The notes: a model not told the origin generated them from the letters alone. DNA of 64,000 bases from Dicyema japonicum (GCA_011109175.1 RDEW01000008.1:815954-879953), one strand, 5' to 3'. Positions 12,673-25,590 are shown, counted from the first letter of the stretch. A program made the numbers and translations.

Positions 12673-12839
12673 CTAATAATCTGATATATTTATTTTAATA
12701 ATCTCCTCTCTATCGATTATTGTTTACCTTTGATTATCTCTTTAATTGTTAGTGGTTTACAAGATTATAGTAAACATTGATTAGGGTTTCTGGGAAAGCC
12801 ATATTGACTACCATGTGTCTTGGTACTAACGATTGATCC

Positions 12840-12965
12840 TCCAAGGTTTTTAGATTTTGGGTTGGATGAGATTCGAACCAGGATTCTTCTTGCAACTGAC
12901 ACTTCCCTTCTTTAGGACTTCGGGTTCTGACTCCATCACCTCGTTTATGCGCACGAGAAGAAGCA
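12840..12965 (-). repeat. tRNA-like SINE fragment
   Basis: The minus strand carries a B-box-like CCTGGTTCGAATCTCATCC and, about 70 bases upstream, a weak A-box-like GGTGATGGAGTC. The spacing is too long and the arms do not pair, so it is read as a degenerate SINE rather than a tRNA gene. Confidence 0.4.
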
Positions 12966-13934
12966 AAGTAGACATTTTTTTCCAATAGAGGGACGGCATC
13001 ACCTTGACCGTCCAACTACTTGACTTCGTGACCTCAATTAACAACATAACTTCATTATCTCTAGCGTAATTTAATATTCAAGTGTTTGTATGCTAATGTT
13101 TGAGATAACTATACATGCGGAACGTTTGAGTGTTCACATGGAATAGTTTACTTTCATATGCTCGTTGGAACTGAAATCACTTTGTCTAGTACTTCGCTTT
13201 CCTTTGTGTTTAATGCTAATTTTGTTCGTCACTTCTAGCATTTGGAAGGCATCTAACAATTACTAAAAATTCTCATCTGCGATCATTTTCAAGTTCATCA
13301 AGGCTCTGATTCAGGCGGGTTCTACCCTCAAACAAAATTTACTATATCCAATTTCTCCCGAGTCTGTCATTTTTTCCATTTGCATTGGAAGAGGGGGACG
13401 AATGGTAATTCCTCATTGGGTAATAAAGACATTGAGTGGAATAGAGTCAGTTTAAGGCGTTTAAGTGATCCTCTAGTAGTTAAGGTTAGAGTAATGAGTG
13501 TTCCAAAATGTTGTTCTAGCGATCATGTGGGGAAACCCCCAAGAAAAGGGATCTGCGATCGAATGCGTTTCACAACGACCAGGAGAATTGGACATGCCAT
13601 ACTTAGATGTTTATTGACTCTTAGGAGGTCGACTGCATCAAATATCCGCCCAGGAGTGTTGGGGTTCTCACAAGTCCCTAGTCACTGGCGGTCAAAATTG
13701 TGGAAATGATCTAAGAAAACCTAAGAGAGGTCGTATAAGTTGCATACCGATCAGTCTAATTTATTCAATATCGAAGGATTTGAGCACTATTCTAAAGCAG
13801 AGGATTCCAACTCAGAAAAAATATACAATCTTGCATCTCCGTCTCTTTACTGGACTTTCAATTGCATTATGGAAAAATAAACGAAATCATTTATTAAATA
13901 AATATACTTTTATTAAGGAAAGAAAACAGAGTAA
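12966..13934. other. Intergenic, with a dispersed repeat near 13545-13690
   Basis: The plus strand around 13555-13610 (CGAATGCGTTTCACAACGAC..., GGACATGCCATAC) matches 10895-10950. The translated form RMRFTTTRRIGHAI hints at a retroelement tail but is too short to place. No host gene is visible. Confidence 0.4.
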
Positions 13935-14020
13935 ACGGTTATATAGCGGCTGACCTGACTGCGTGGCTATTCCCTCTCAGGATAGCGAGCGAGATTCGCT
14001 CAAATAACCAGCAGCGCTCA
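13935..14020 (-). mobile_element. 3' tail of a PHD-RT element
   Basis: The minus strand reads LFERISLAILRGNSHAVRSAAI then stop, the RISxxIxRGN end of the same family as 4570-4848. Only about 80 bases survive. Confidence 0.6.
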
Positions 14021-14354
14021 CGAGGGTCTCCTGATCGTTTATTGTAATAAAAATTAAATATTCCTGAACATTTTCAGGTTTAAAGTTTCGATATTTAGTA
14101 ATAATTTTCGTCAAAATAGATATCGCACTTTCAACTGAGTTCTCAATTTTTTTAAGGAAAATATTTCATTTTTTTATTAATTCCGACTTTTATCTTATAT
14201 ATAGAGCTTCAATGAGTTTTTTATTATCATAAAATTCCTAATTACGGAACAAACAGAAATTTTTTATTTTTACTGATGAATGAAAATCTTACATTTGAAT
14301 TTTCAATATTTTGCGTATCCACCATGTGCCGAATATACTGCCAAAAGCGTTTTT

Positions 14355-15310
14355 TCATTGAATTAATGAGTTTCTCTGTAAACTTCGTAAGATTTCCTCC
14401 CAAACTCTTAAAACCTCCATCTTCAAGTCATTTATGGTCTCGTAATTGCTTTTGTACTTTTCTCGCTTTACGTGACTCCACCATAAATTCTCGATGGGGT
14501 TTAAATCTGGACACTGAGCGGCCACTTTATTTATTTAATTTGTTTTTCATTAAAAAACTCTTTCACGACCCTCGCTATGTGGCTTGGCGCACTATCCAGC
14601 TGAATAACGTAGTCTCTTATACCCATTTTTCAGCAGACTGAAGAAGATGATTTGTAAGACTGCTTATGTATCTTGCAGAATTTATATTACCCTCAATGGC
14701 TTCCAAATAGCCCTCACCGTAATAGAAGAAACTCCCCAGAACATGATTTTTTTAAAATTGAAATTTCAGTAAGCTAACCTTTTCCAAACTTATGAGTTTG
14801 CCGATGAATTCCGGCTTCAAAGAGTCTTTCGCATTTTTATAAACCATTGCGTTCTTTTTTGTCGGTCTCAGTTCAAATGAACATTCGTCAGAGAAGATGT
14901 AAGTTTTCCATTCATCATCAGATCTTGTAAAAAAAGTTTAACGATTTTCGTCTTTCCAGTATGTTTTTCTACTCAGATAAGGTTTTTTGATTGCTTTTCT
15001 ACAAAATATTTCTTTTATTCAGAGTTCGGATTACTATATGCATGGAAAACTTGTGTTCCAGTGGAATTCTTGAGTTCCGTAGATAACTTTAGCGATCAAA
15101 ACGAAGGATTTTCACGGGAAATATTGAATAAAGTTCATTCAACTTTGGTAGACGCCCTGTACTCGGTTTACAAAAAATCCTTCCGGTCTTTTTGTATTTA
15201 CTGATGAAACTTCCGACAGTAGAAAAGGGAACATCAGTCTCTCTGGAAATTTGTCTAAGAGACATTTTCTGGTTGTGCAGTCCAATTATTTGACCTTTTA
15301 AGACTTCCGA
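14355..15310 (-). pseudogene. Tc1/mariner transposase pseudogene
   Basis: The N-terminal helix-turn-helix is at about 15300-15180 (LRQISRETDVPFSTVGSF). A middle part near 14740 still reads MFWGVSSI. The C-terminal catalytic block is at 14530-14355 (AAQCPDLNPIENLWWSHVK, then a stop at 14355). Frames change several times, so it is inactive. Two direct copies of GGTGTACAATTTTCTATG lie outside the N-terminus at 15369 and 15538, perhaps remains of a terminal repeat; I did not find a matching inverted end on the other side. Confidence 0.8.
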
Positions 15311-15368
15311 TAAGTGATTTTTCTAAAAAAACTATCGAAAATTATAGGTGAATTAAGAAATTTAATTG

Positions 15369-15640
15369 GTGTACAATTTTCTATGAGCAACATGATTCAT
15401 CACGATGCAAAATTATATTCAAAATAAAAAATAAATCGCGTATAAAAATATTACAAATTAAATTAATGTCTAACTATTACATCTTAATTTCCAAAAATAA
15501 TATTTTCTTTCAAAAACCATCGAAATGTCTAAAAATGGGGTGTACAATTTTCTATGCTATGCACTGTATGTGAAGTAGGATTTTATTCTTAGTGTAATAG
15601 ATGTGAAATAAAAGTGACGTGGAAAAGATTTTGATATAAA
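15369..15640 (+). repeat. Direct repeats flanking the Tc1 remnant
   Basis: GGTGTACAATTTTCTATG occurs at 15369 and again at 15538 in the same orientation, 169 bases apart. Directly after the second copy (15570-15635) begins the segment also found at 5276-5345. No gene here. Confidence 0.5.
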
Positions 15641-15879
15641 AATTTCATTGAGGTCACAGCTAAAATTAGATTTATTCCTACCACTTGTCATATATCTTGT
15701 AGCATCTGTAACGAATAAAACGAACTTTTCACGTTCAATTGAAACTTCAACACAAATTGTTGAAGTGGTAGGCGGAGAATGTAATTAGTTACACAATACG
15801 AAAAAATTATAGCACGTGTTTTTTTAAATCTTTTTATTCTTAATTAATTAATGAAAAATTTATTAACAATAAAATATTA

Positions 15880-15965
15880 TTTATTAACTATGGGGAAGAG
15901 CGGCTGCTGACATCACGGAGTAAGCGTTTCCGCGGACAACTGCGATACCAATTCGTTGCCTCAGC
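15880..15965 (-). mobile_element. 3' tail of a PHD-RT element
   Basis: The reverse complement is nearly identical to 4910-4990 and reads GIAVVRGNAYSVMSAAALPHS then stop. The two copies are therefore inverted relative to each other about 11 kb apart. Confidence 0.6.
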
Positions 15966-16871
15966 CATTAATTATTAAAAAAATTTTTTTTATTTGAAAT
16001 TAATTACAGTTTCAACCATTGACTAAAATTGCGAAAAAGTTGCAACTTTAAAATGAAAATATATAACTAAAATGAATTATTTTCACTACATTATTTATTT
16101 ATCTAACTTTTATTAAATTATATTTAATTGCAATTTATTGCAATTAGTTGCCCTAATAATCACTTTATTATATTTAATTAAGTTTTCTTGCACGATTCAC
16201 TTTATATTTTTGATTTACCTGAAAGCGCTTTGAGTATATAAATTATTAATATTTACCTCTAGGCGATTATTCGATAAAATATCAGTAATTTCAGCTGGTT
16301 TTTCATAAGGCATCTTAAAACGGTTAAGTCTTAATGACAGGTTCCATAATCCCTTACCATGCGAACCAAAAATTAATTATAAAAAATACTTATCTTCTAC
16401 TTTAAAGTGTCATGTTTACTGTAAACATCAATTACAGTTAAAATTTATTTGTAGTCTTCATTTGAAGTAATCAAATTTTTGACATCGATTCATATTACAA
16501 ATGACAGATGATGGTAACCAGTCCAGCACATTACAACTATTATTTTAGCAGAAACAATTTTTAACACAAAAATTTAGTGAGATAATTTTTTTCATTCTTG
16601 ACAAAGTTTTTGAAATCTCGGTGTAATTGAGGAGAGTGCTACTCCTAGCTCATTATGCACTACTAAACGAGTTCGATATTTAGATTTCATTGCAGATAGT
16701 GCAGGAAATTCGATTTCGCATAAATTTAAGGTAATAAATGGCAACGAAACTGTCAATGGTTTAATCTACAAAATTTCATATTTCTTACTTCGGTTCAACC
16801 AAAAATGGATTAGTGGTTCTCTCAAATTTTTGTTTCAATAATGTATCACATGACAATTCTATCAATTTTTT

Positions 16872-17130
16872 CTAAAGTTGGCGATACAAATTCATTATCT
16901 TCATCAATAAATGGATTCTGTATCCATGCGAACGTTCGAGATCTTTAAAATAATGAACAAAAAATAGATCTTCTATTATTGTATTTTCCGCGACATATCT
17001 GATACGGGCAATTAAATGTGCAGTTATGTCACTTCCCTCATCAATTTGTATAGCGAATTTATTATTGCGTAGTCGAGAAACCAATCGATCACAAAGATCT
17101 TATATGTCTTTACTGGAGGTTTTGTCAGTA
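16872..17130 (-). pseudogene. hAT transposase fragment (ZBED/SCAND3-like)
   Basis: The translation LVSRLRNNKFAIQIDEGSD followed by ITAHLIARIRYV and IIEDLFF matches the region around the first catalytic Asp of hAT transposases related to ZBED5/SCAND3, where QxDEsTD is typical. The rest of the protein is not recognisable. Flanks 15966-16871 show no gene. Confidence 0.65.
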
Positions 17131-18264
17131 AGTCGAAAATTCATATGTTTTTTAAAATTGTTTAAAACTTATAAAAATATAGATTTTAATCAAAAATATT
17201 ATATAAATCAAAAGTTATAAAATCAAAAAAGTCAAAAATTTGGGTAATGTCAAAAAAGTCAAAATTTAATTTTTTATGTCAATAAAATAAAAAATTTTTT
17301 ATCAGCTCACGAATTTTCTAACAACACCTTTTGATTGAATCTTTCGTCTAATAAACATTTCAAACTAACAGGTCTATTATTACTATTTCAAAGGTGCTAC
17401 TGTAAAAATATCTGAATTTCTCATTCCGTCTACCGACGCTAGGATCAATGAGCTCACGAATACTTTTCTTTGCATTAGATGAACACTAGTTAGTTAGAAG
17501 CTCTTTCGCGTAGCCAATAAAGGGTTTCGCTTGAGCCATGCTTTACAGCCATCATCCTCGCCATCTTGTTTCTGGCCCTCATTCGAACCTTAAAGTTTAC
17601 AAAACTTGTTTGAGGGTTTTGAAGTTGTTGAACATTATTGTAGAAATTTTATTGAAGTAAATAACTATAATTTTTTGAAAATTGAATTTTAATCAAAAAT
17701 GCTAGGAATCTATTAAAATGAACTACGGAAGAATTTATCAGCTATATTATGTCAATTTTAGTTCATAAATTTAAAAATGACAGGAAAAACTTACTTCACC
17801 GTAGAAGACGCATCAGCATATTCAAAAATTGTATTTAAGTAACGATTTATGCGGAATTAAGAAGTATGTGGAATCTAGATTTTCTGGTAGTAAGTTTTTT
17901 CTATTACAAAAATGGAAAAACAAAATATTTATCCATGCACATACGCCCATTTGAAAAATCTCCTTCTACGTGATTATCTATTCAGTAAAGATTTTTATTA
18001 TTGTAAAATTATTATACAAAAACCGAAATTTTTAACCTGAAAAAATTTTGAATATTATATATTTTAATAAAGTTTTTGATTAGCTTTTTTCATTTAAAAA
18101 AATTTTTCGAGACTAACCTACCTAGGTAGAATTGTCGCACATCTGCCTCCAAAAATAAGCCAAACGAGTCTTAATGTGAAGTAGTTGGTCAAACTAAAAA
18201 ATGATATTTTAATTTAAGACCAGGGTAAAAAACGTTCATAGTCATCTCTTTGATTTCCTTAAAA
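17131..18264. other. AT-rich, no gene; repeat near 17485-17600
   Basis: The stretch TTAGTTAG.AGC.CTTTCGCG...GGGTTTCGCT at 17485-17600 resembles 23125-23260 and marks a low-copy dispersed repeat. Nothing else recognised. Confidence 0.4.
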
Positions 18265-18530
18265 ACTCTATGCGTCTTCAGTATGGTTCCAGCATTGAAA
18301 CATAACCCTCAGTTGGAGGCGCTTATGACCTTTTTGCAGGCAGAATTTTTTTCTGTGGGCATAAGGACAGTGTCCGCGTTGTAAGCAAGAAATAAAAACT
18401 GTGGAGCATTGATCCACCAAATGCGACAGTATTCTGAACCTGACTACATGTGGTGGTATAATGAGGTTGTGAGATCTATCCACCTACTTTTGTGACAAGT
18501 ATTAGATATCAAAGTCCAAAAAGTAGAAAC
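18265..18530 (+). mobile_element. R2-like RT C-terminal CCHC fragment
   Basis: Plus-strand frames give CPRCKQEIKTVEHLIHQM then YNEVVRSIHLLL. Non-LTR elements of the R2 type carry a CxxC...H...C zinc knuckle followed by RRHNEVVR. Here the final Cys is lost and RRH has become WWY, with one frame change. A better copy of the same family lies at 62021-62890. Confidence 0.6.
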
Positions 18531-20338
18531 TCAGAGTGCAGTCTATTCTTGATAAAGTTACTGTATAGCCCAATAAACATGATAGTGTGCATTATGGATA
18601 GTTATCGGGGAACATACTCTATCATAGAGAACGTTTGCTAAAAGTGGAGGTAGAGAAAAGCGAATGTACGCTCTGGTGGAGAAACGAATTGGGGATAATG
18701 CATATGTGGAAAATCCATAGTATTCCTTATATGATAACATGGAATTATATCCTAATAAAATTCCACAGGTGTTAGTTGATAAGTTGGATGGGAAATGCAT
18801 ACTCAAGCAACTTTATAAAAGAGAACCCGTTGAAGCACTCCGTACGAGACGAACATGAAAAAGTATTTAAACCGATTCGCCGCAAAGAGGATGAACGAAT
18901 GAAATCAAGATCCAAGAGTCATCAAACTTTGAGAAGTCAATAAAAGAGGAAGCTCCAATGTGAAGTGTCCGAGGTAGGAGTCAGAATAGACAAATAACCT
19001 CTTAAATTCTTGTTAAACTATTTTATTGGGCAAGTGGCTTTCTCAAGGATCCTCTGACGTTAGAATGAAAAAACTTTAAGAAATTCACATATTTTTGTAT
19101 CAAAATATTGAAGTACCTGAGAAAATGCTTTATGTAAGAAATTGAAAGAGCTCCCCCATAATATTATAAGATTAAAGGGAGAGCACTAATAATTAGAAAT
19201 TAATTATCATTAAAGTTAGCAGCACACAAACCACTGACCTGGAAGAGCGCATTTTTGACTAACCAAGTTCAATTTGGAGATAGTTCGATCGGATAATATT
19301 AGCCTCTCGTTTTCTGATTTCTTCTATACATGGACAGATGACTAAATAAAAAAACGTAGACTACACAGAAGTTCGAAAGGTGGAGCAATGGGTGAACATG
19401 GAAGATGATCGCTGCCCTTAGACTGCAAGAGAGGTATATACTAACCTTATTCCTAATTGTAGATTTACTAATAGAATATCGAAACTCAGAATTCTCCCCC
19501 AAGTTCTTTCAATTTTGGGTAGAAAGAGAATAGATCCAGATACACTTTTACAAAAACTCATGAGTTCATCACCATGATGATTAGAAGAAGACAAGGACTT
19601 TCATCGATCATGAAGCTAAGTAGACATTCCATGCAATAAAGTAAGTCACCACCTCAAGCGTAACCACATAACTGAGCTGAATTAATTTACCTAAATATAT
19701 AGCTAAACCACACAATAATCGTTTGTAAAACGAATTAACAATAATTTATGCTTTTCATGAATATTCTGCCGAAGGATACCTCTATCCATTCTTGGAAAAA
19801 AATATCAATAAAGTCACAACTATTTTAACCAATTAACATTCGATTCAACCATTCCCGCCATACAGAAAATGAGGCACATTTTCTCTCCATGATAAGAATA
19901 CTTGGGAGATATTTTCTTGCCCCAGAAACACATCGATTGGTATTAATTAAGATTTAATACAATGTTATAGCAAATAAATTCGAAAACCGCAAGTTAATCA
20001 GTCGCACATTAGTTAGAAAGTCACGATTTAATAAAAAATTAAAAAAACACAGAACTGAGTCAGTCATCCCAATTATTGTCATAGCAATATTCTCAAAACC
20101 TGTTGTTTCGTTAAGATTCTCTCCTCCACATTCTTGCTAAGATTCATGGTTTCTCAATAAAGCCCAGTAGTTGTGCTTTGTTAGGCAGAAATAAGCTCAG
20201 TTAAGAACTTATTTTCTGTAAAATAATAGAATATCGTATTAATTGTCACAAATAAAGAAAGAGTAATAAACTATATTATTTAGGTCCTTTGACTCCTTTC
20301 CACGTACAGACGATACCTAAACGATAAAGATCATGAAT
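18531..20338. other. Intergenic, no gene; SINE-like copy near 19590-19680
   Basis: The minus strand at 19590-19680 (GTGACTTACTTTATTGCATGGAATG) resembles the minus strand at 54650-54830 and 25165-25295, forming a small repeat family with a tRNA-like head. No host exon series was found in the remaining sequence. Confidence 0.4.
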
Positions 20339-21741
20339 TTACATTAATGTGAAAGAAACGGAAAGTAAAAGACTTGCTACAACGAAAAATACAAGACCGG
20401 GAAAAATCGTTAAGGTTAATCCATATACTTGGAGTCCAAGTGTATTCCTAAGACACCAGATAAACTCTGAAGTAACAAAATAATAGAGAAAAGTCTCCCT
20501 AAAATGTAAAATTAAGCAGAACCCTTTTCATCCAGATCCACTAGCTTCGCCAGCATTGACCTAAAAATGGCTGCGGGGATCGTCTGGAAGGACAGGAAGA
20601 CCATGGCTAATGAATATTAAAAAATCCTCACCAATGTAAATCATAATCTTATTTTTAGCGAATCCCAGTAAAATAAGCCCAATTGAGTTAGAAAGAGTCG
20701 ATATAATACCGAAGGAGGTGTCACTGAGTCGACGTCTCCCTGAATTATTTTCCTTGAGAAGAAACTGGGAGCTCAAAATCCCAAAAATAAGTCCGCCTAC
20801 ATTAGCTATGGAACGGCTATTCCATATTCCAGATTAGACATCAAAAATGGATCTAATATAAAATATAGATAGGTCACGGAGGAATAAGCTATAATAAATC
20901 CAAGTATTACAGGTGAATGACAAATAGGAAAGGAAGAAGCACAGCAGGTATAATAAAATGAGGTTACGAGAATCTCTCTTTTTAAAAATAACCCCAAAAA
21001 GTTGTCTAAACACGTTTAAATAAGAAAAAACGTAAAAATGTTGCATTTTGGTTTGCTTTCTGGTAAATCTCCACCGGAAGAAGACTTAGGAATATCAGGG
21101 ATCAGAAACAAGCCGTAATAAGAAGAGGCAATGTATAACGTAATAGATATCAAAAAGGCCACATCCAGTTGTTTTAAATCAGCCAAATAGCCTTCCACGT
21201 TGTTAGTGACTAAAACAGCAAATAATGTGACGACTTCTGCTATGACAAGACGACTGGATAAACGCTCGGGATTCACGGTGACACTTATGTAACTGAAACT
21301 CGTCTGATAGAGAACAACCACACTCCCTAAACAAAAGGAGACAATGGTAGACATGTATATCGTCAAATTAAATCTGACAATGAACATCAAAAATAGACAT
21401 CCAGCAGAGGATCCAATAAGTGGAAGACACAGGGACTGTTTGTATCGCCCTTTGTCGATTTGGACTCCCGAGAGAAACGTTGGAATAATGGGAATGACAA
21501 CCATGAGAGCACTGTTAATGGTTATAACATTATCTGAGAGTTTTTGAACGTTAAGGCGTTTGCATTTCTGAATGAAACTATTTGTGTTCTTGGATTGTAA
21601 AAAGTCGCAATTCTTGTATAAATTATTGCAGGATTTTTGATAAATCAATGCTTGTCGGGAAAGACCCTGTAAGTTTGCAGCCAAAATGACCAAAAATAGA
21701 AATGGTTCAATATATGAAATTTTCTCTAATTTACATGCCAT
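20339..21741 (-). CDS. SLC46-family major facilitator transporter
   Basis: SLC46 proteins are 12-helix proton-coupled transporters of folate-like or other solutes. Six or seven exons give about 416 residues. Introns: 21006-21031, 20853-20877, 20817-20839, 20607-20631, 20499-20522 and 20428-20456 (the last could extend by nine bases). Features in order: EPFLFLVILAANLQG in helix 1; a long loop with three Cys; helices 2-6; a cytosolic loop SSSGGDLPESKPK; then GLIFGILSSQFLL, FQTIPAAIFRSMLAKLVD and DEKGRLFSIILLLQSLSG, the last three typical of the SLC46 second half. Exon 3 is only 13 bases (20840-20852) and is needed to keep frame. ATG at 21741 is the first in frame. Substrate cannot be inferred. 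Confidence 0.82.
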
Positions 21742-23545
21742 TAAAATTAACTGATATTTTTTATAAATTTAAATTTTCACAGATTTTATTAATTTTAAAT
21801 TAAAATTTAATTTTATTTTTAAAATCAATTTTGTACTGGTCATTATAAAATCAATTTTATTTACAATTTGCACTCCTATTAGAGACACCCATTGCCTTAC
21901 GAGTATCTAAAAAGAACCCCCTTTCTCTACTCCGCTGGATGATTGACACAATGGCGGAATAGATTGAATTGATACTTGAAAAGGATACGTCTCACTCCGA
22001 CTGGGAAACTAAATATATTTAACTAGACGTCAATTAACCCTCAACTATATTCGATATTACTCTATATGGCTTAAGGCATACATGACTCTATTGCCATATT
22101 GCAACATCTTAGGTCATCGTCCCATTCATATTCATGCTACAAATAAAATTTTTCTTTAATTTAAGGAGAATCAAGACTGGTATATTAGTCCAGAGTTCGT
22201 AAAAAGTGGGTACAAATGCCGCCTCACCAATCAAATTCCTCCAGACAATTCAATTTTCTATTTGATATTTCTCCCATTATTAGTTAAAATTAATTTAGGG
22301 TAAAAATAGCATTTCTTAAAAAGTTGGGGCGTCTGGCTACACTCAAAAGTCATGACCGTGAAACTCAGTGGTCTCCTATTTCATCTCCGTTGCTATGGTA
22401 AATCACTGTGTTGGCTGAGGTTACTACTGGAACGCGTCAGGATCAAGGAATTCGTTAGTTTCGATTTACCCTTGGTCTTTTGAATATTTTAAATTTTACC
22501 GCAAAGTACGCCACACAGTCTCATATGGATTTCTTAGTGGTCAAACAGAGAGCAAATATTTATGATCTTTTAATTCTGTGAAAATTTTATTTCCAAAAAA
22601 GACGTAGATTGTTTCCTTGCAAATTTGAACCACTCCGAAATGATGTTCCCTTAATATCGAGTACACATCAGAGTATTGCGATGTAATTTCTCAACAGCAG
22701 CATTTGAAATGTGTAATAATTGAAGATAACACGTGTGATTTGTGATGAATTGACGATACAGAATCAAAAGTTTGGAAAGAACAAAACTAAAGTGTTACTT
22801 TCTTTAAGGCACTCAATGAACATGCGACTTCCTTGTTTAATTGTTATATTGGTCTTATCAACGTCGAATCGAGAGAATTCGAAGCGTTAACAAACTCTTC
22901 AATGACCGGATTCACTACAGAACTGTAACGTTATACTTACCGCGAGATACTCTGGGAGAGGACTGACATCAATCACCTACAATAACGAACGTATCTTTCT
23001 TCAGTTTTTTCAATGATCTCCAATACAAGGCTAACAATTGCTTGAGGAAAGCAGGAATCTTACGGGTCTTAAATTTAAAGAAAACACATATCGCCGTAAT
23101 CGTTGGATTCCTGACTATAAATACTGTTAGTTAGTTAATAGCACTTCCGCGTTGCCACAAGCACGTAAAATGCCTAGGGTTTCGCTCGTGCCGTACACTC
23201 GACTATCCTCCCAGTCAGCCCTCTCCATCTAGCTCTTTTTCGCGCGTTTACGAATATCCTAAAGATCGTCTCCAGTTTTGAGTTGACCGCCAATTTCGTG
23301 CCTAATCGTTATTCAAGCAGAGGGGAAGCATACATCTTCCAATTCCGTGATTTGAATAGTAATCTTCGATGATTTGATTGCAAGGAATCACTTAGTCCAT
23401 TCTCAGAACAAGTCCGAAAAGTACCAGTGTGAGGTAATTACTTCTCTTCTCTGAACGTGTTATATAAGCGCATCCGAAGATTTAAGGAGATCCTGTAGTG
23501 GAAATTCTCAGCGCCACGGGGATCTCCTGTAGAAATTCGATTCCC
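21742..23545. other. Intergenic with dispersed repeats
   Basis: Around 22325-22385 the text GTCTGGCTACACTCAAAAG...AAACTCAGTGG resembles 58215-58275. At 23125-23260 a segment resembles 17485-17600. No coding exons recognised. Confidence 0.4.
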
Positions 23546-23610
23546 TAGACCAGGGGTCGGCAAATACTTTTGGAGAAGAGCCACTTTTTGAAATTTTTGG
23601 AAATTACGAA
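23546..23610 (+). mobile_element. hAT left terminus
   Basis: CCAGGGGTCGGCAAATAC followed by GAAGAGCCAC is the widely conserved left end of Buster/SPIN-like hAT transposons (CAGGGGTCGGCAA...GAGCCA). No matching right end was found nearby, so the element is truncated. Confidence 0.55.
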
Positions 23611-23953
23611 AAATTGAAAAGCCATCTTTTATTTTCTTATATCACATGATTTATCTATTGCCATCGAAATCGAATTTGCTAATCTCAGGTCAGTAACTGG
23701 TTGAATAGCTACATTCGAGGACATCTGATTAGTCATGTCTGCTACTATTTTTGCAGATAAAGGTATATTCATTATTTTATTCATGATTTTTGTTTTATTT
23801 CAAAAACCGTATTTGTGATATTTTGTTTATAGTTAAATGCTAAAAATACAAAATAATTTAAAAAAATAATAAAATTGTCCTATTTTTTCTCAAGATGCCC
23901 TAATTGTACTATTTTGTCTTAAAAATATCCTATTGTTTCCGTCCGCCCTAATA

Positions 23954-24626
23954 CACTCAATCCCATAAATGTTGACCCAATTCCCATAAATGTTGACCCT
24001 ATTCCCATAAATGTTGACCCAATTCCCATAAATGTTGTCCCAAATCCCATAAATGATGACCCAATTCCCATAAATGATGTCCAAGTTATATATATAAATA
24101 ATACACAAGTAAATCTATATTTAAAATTTTAATTTTTTAGATTTGTTATCAACTAATACAGATATGAGAAGTCGCAAGGTTTTTATGAACGAAATCTATT
24201 TATCACTTCGATCAGTAAAAAGAGTTTGAATAGGTGTATACAAAAGTGTTACAACATTTTATTTACCCCTTATTCAACTGACTTGAACCCAATTGAAAAC
24301 TTTTTTTATTGTGTGAAATCTCGCCTAAATGTAATTAGACCAATAGTAACTGTAAGAGGAGAATTGCTAACAACTATCGGATTTGTTATGAGTGGTCTCG
24401 AAACCGAGAATTTGTCCTCATATTACAGTTTTTTGGGAAAGGGTAAATGGAATTAATAACAGATTAATTGAATAAAATATTTTTTTCCTAAATTATTTAT
24501 TAGTATAATATATATAACTTGGACATCATTTATGGGAATTGGTCATCATTTATGGGAATTGGGACAACATTTATGGGAATTGGGTCAACATTTATGGGAA
24601 TTGGTCAACATTTATGGGATTCAGTG
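23954..24626 (+). mobile_element. Tc1-type transposon with tandem-repeat termini
   Basis: A 673-base element flanked by TA on both sides (23952-23953 and 24627-24628). Each terminal inverted repeat is built of 21-base units: six on the left (CCCATAAATG at 23962, 23983, 24004, 24025, 24046, 24067) and five inverted units on the right at 20-21 base spacing (24531-24618). Inside, the plus strand keeps only a transposase C-terminus at 24240-24455 (YSTDLNPIENFFYCVKSRL), which contains the last catalytic residues of the DDE fold. The N-terminal part is deleted, so the element is non-autonomous. Confidence 0.85.
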
Positions 24627-25590
24627 TAATCATTAATATGCTCTTCACTTTTTTTTTTCTTGGGTGTATGCCTTTATAGACAATCCGGTTCCGCAGTGAA
24701 GTTCAACTATTCCTTTAATATTCCACTTGTTTTGACATCCGATGGCTTGTACGTTAAACTTGGATCCTCTCCAAGTAGCGATCCTAAGTCTTAATTTCCC
24801 ATGTTCAGCCGGTTTGGTTTCTTTATATTTCAAGAATTAAGGCTCAGCAATCAGACAGAAAATACATCTCAAAAAGGTAAAAACAAGGAAAAAAACTGAA
24901 ACTGTTTTATTATCACAAAACAATGATGCCAAGTCAAAATTACAGACATACATTGAATTATATTAACTATTACTCTCCACGTGCAGGTTTTGTGAGATGA
25001 TCCTCCAAGTTCTACTAATTTTGAGCTGGACGAGATTCGACAATGGATTATACATGCATCCCACTATTCCTTTAATAATGCCTACTGATTTCCAATATCT
25101 CAAAGAGATTCGAGTGTGGATTCTACGTGCATCCAGTTGTTTCTTGATAACCTCTATGGGTTTCAATATTTCCCGAGATTTCCATTTCTCCCAGGCTCAC
25201 TAGAGGCATGAAAAACAGGGGCTTTCATCAGCCAGGAAACTGAGTATACATTTCAAACTACCGACCATTAACCACGTGGCTAACTGGCCATCGGCATAAG
25301 AAAATAAACCCGAAATCACCAAGCAATCAACATTTTATCAAGTGAAGAAAAATAGCACAAAACTATTAAATCAGCGAGAAAGCTGTTATTGTAGCCATAA
25401 ACTAGCATATGGGATATACAATGAGTTGATTTCTTCATTGTACTGAAAATCTTTCATTTCTTGAAAATACTCCAAATTATTAATTTTCCTCAAAGTTTTA
25501 TTAGCCTGGAAATTAAAACCTAAAAATATCAGCATTTTCAATGAAAGTTCAATTTCGTTCTGCAATAAAAGTTATAAACCAACTTTACAT
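24627..25590. other. Intergenic; SINE-like copy at 25165-25295
   Basis: The minus strand at 25165-25295 has TTAGCCACGTGGTTAATGG, an A-box-like start, and GAAATGTATACTCAG similar to the copies near 19640 and 54780. On the minus strand at 25384-25560 a 57-codon open stretch (LEYFQEMKDFQYNEEIN) may be a further exon of the neighbouring coiled-coil gene but could not be joined in frame. Confidence 0.4.

Noticed and set aside
12749-13047. Protein-coding frames overlapping the SINE-like copy on the minus strand
   Set aside because: No motif, no support from splice structure, and the DNA is better explained by a tRNA-like repeat.
23890-24108. Minus-strand frame with heptad-like repeats (IYGNWVN)
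   Set aside because: It is simply the translation of the 21-base tandem units in the left end of the Tc1 element; 21 is a multiple of three, so the frame stays open by chance.
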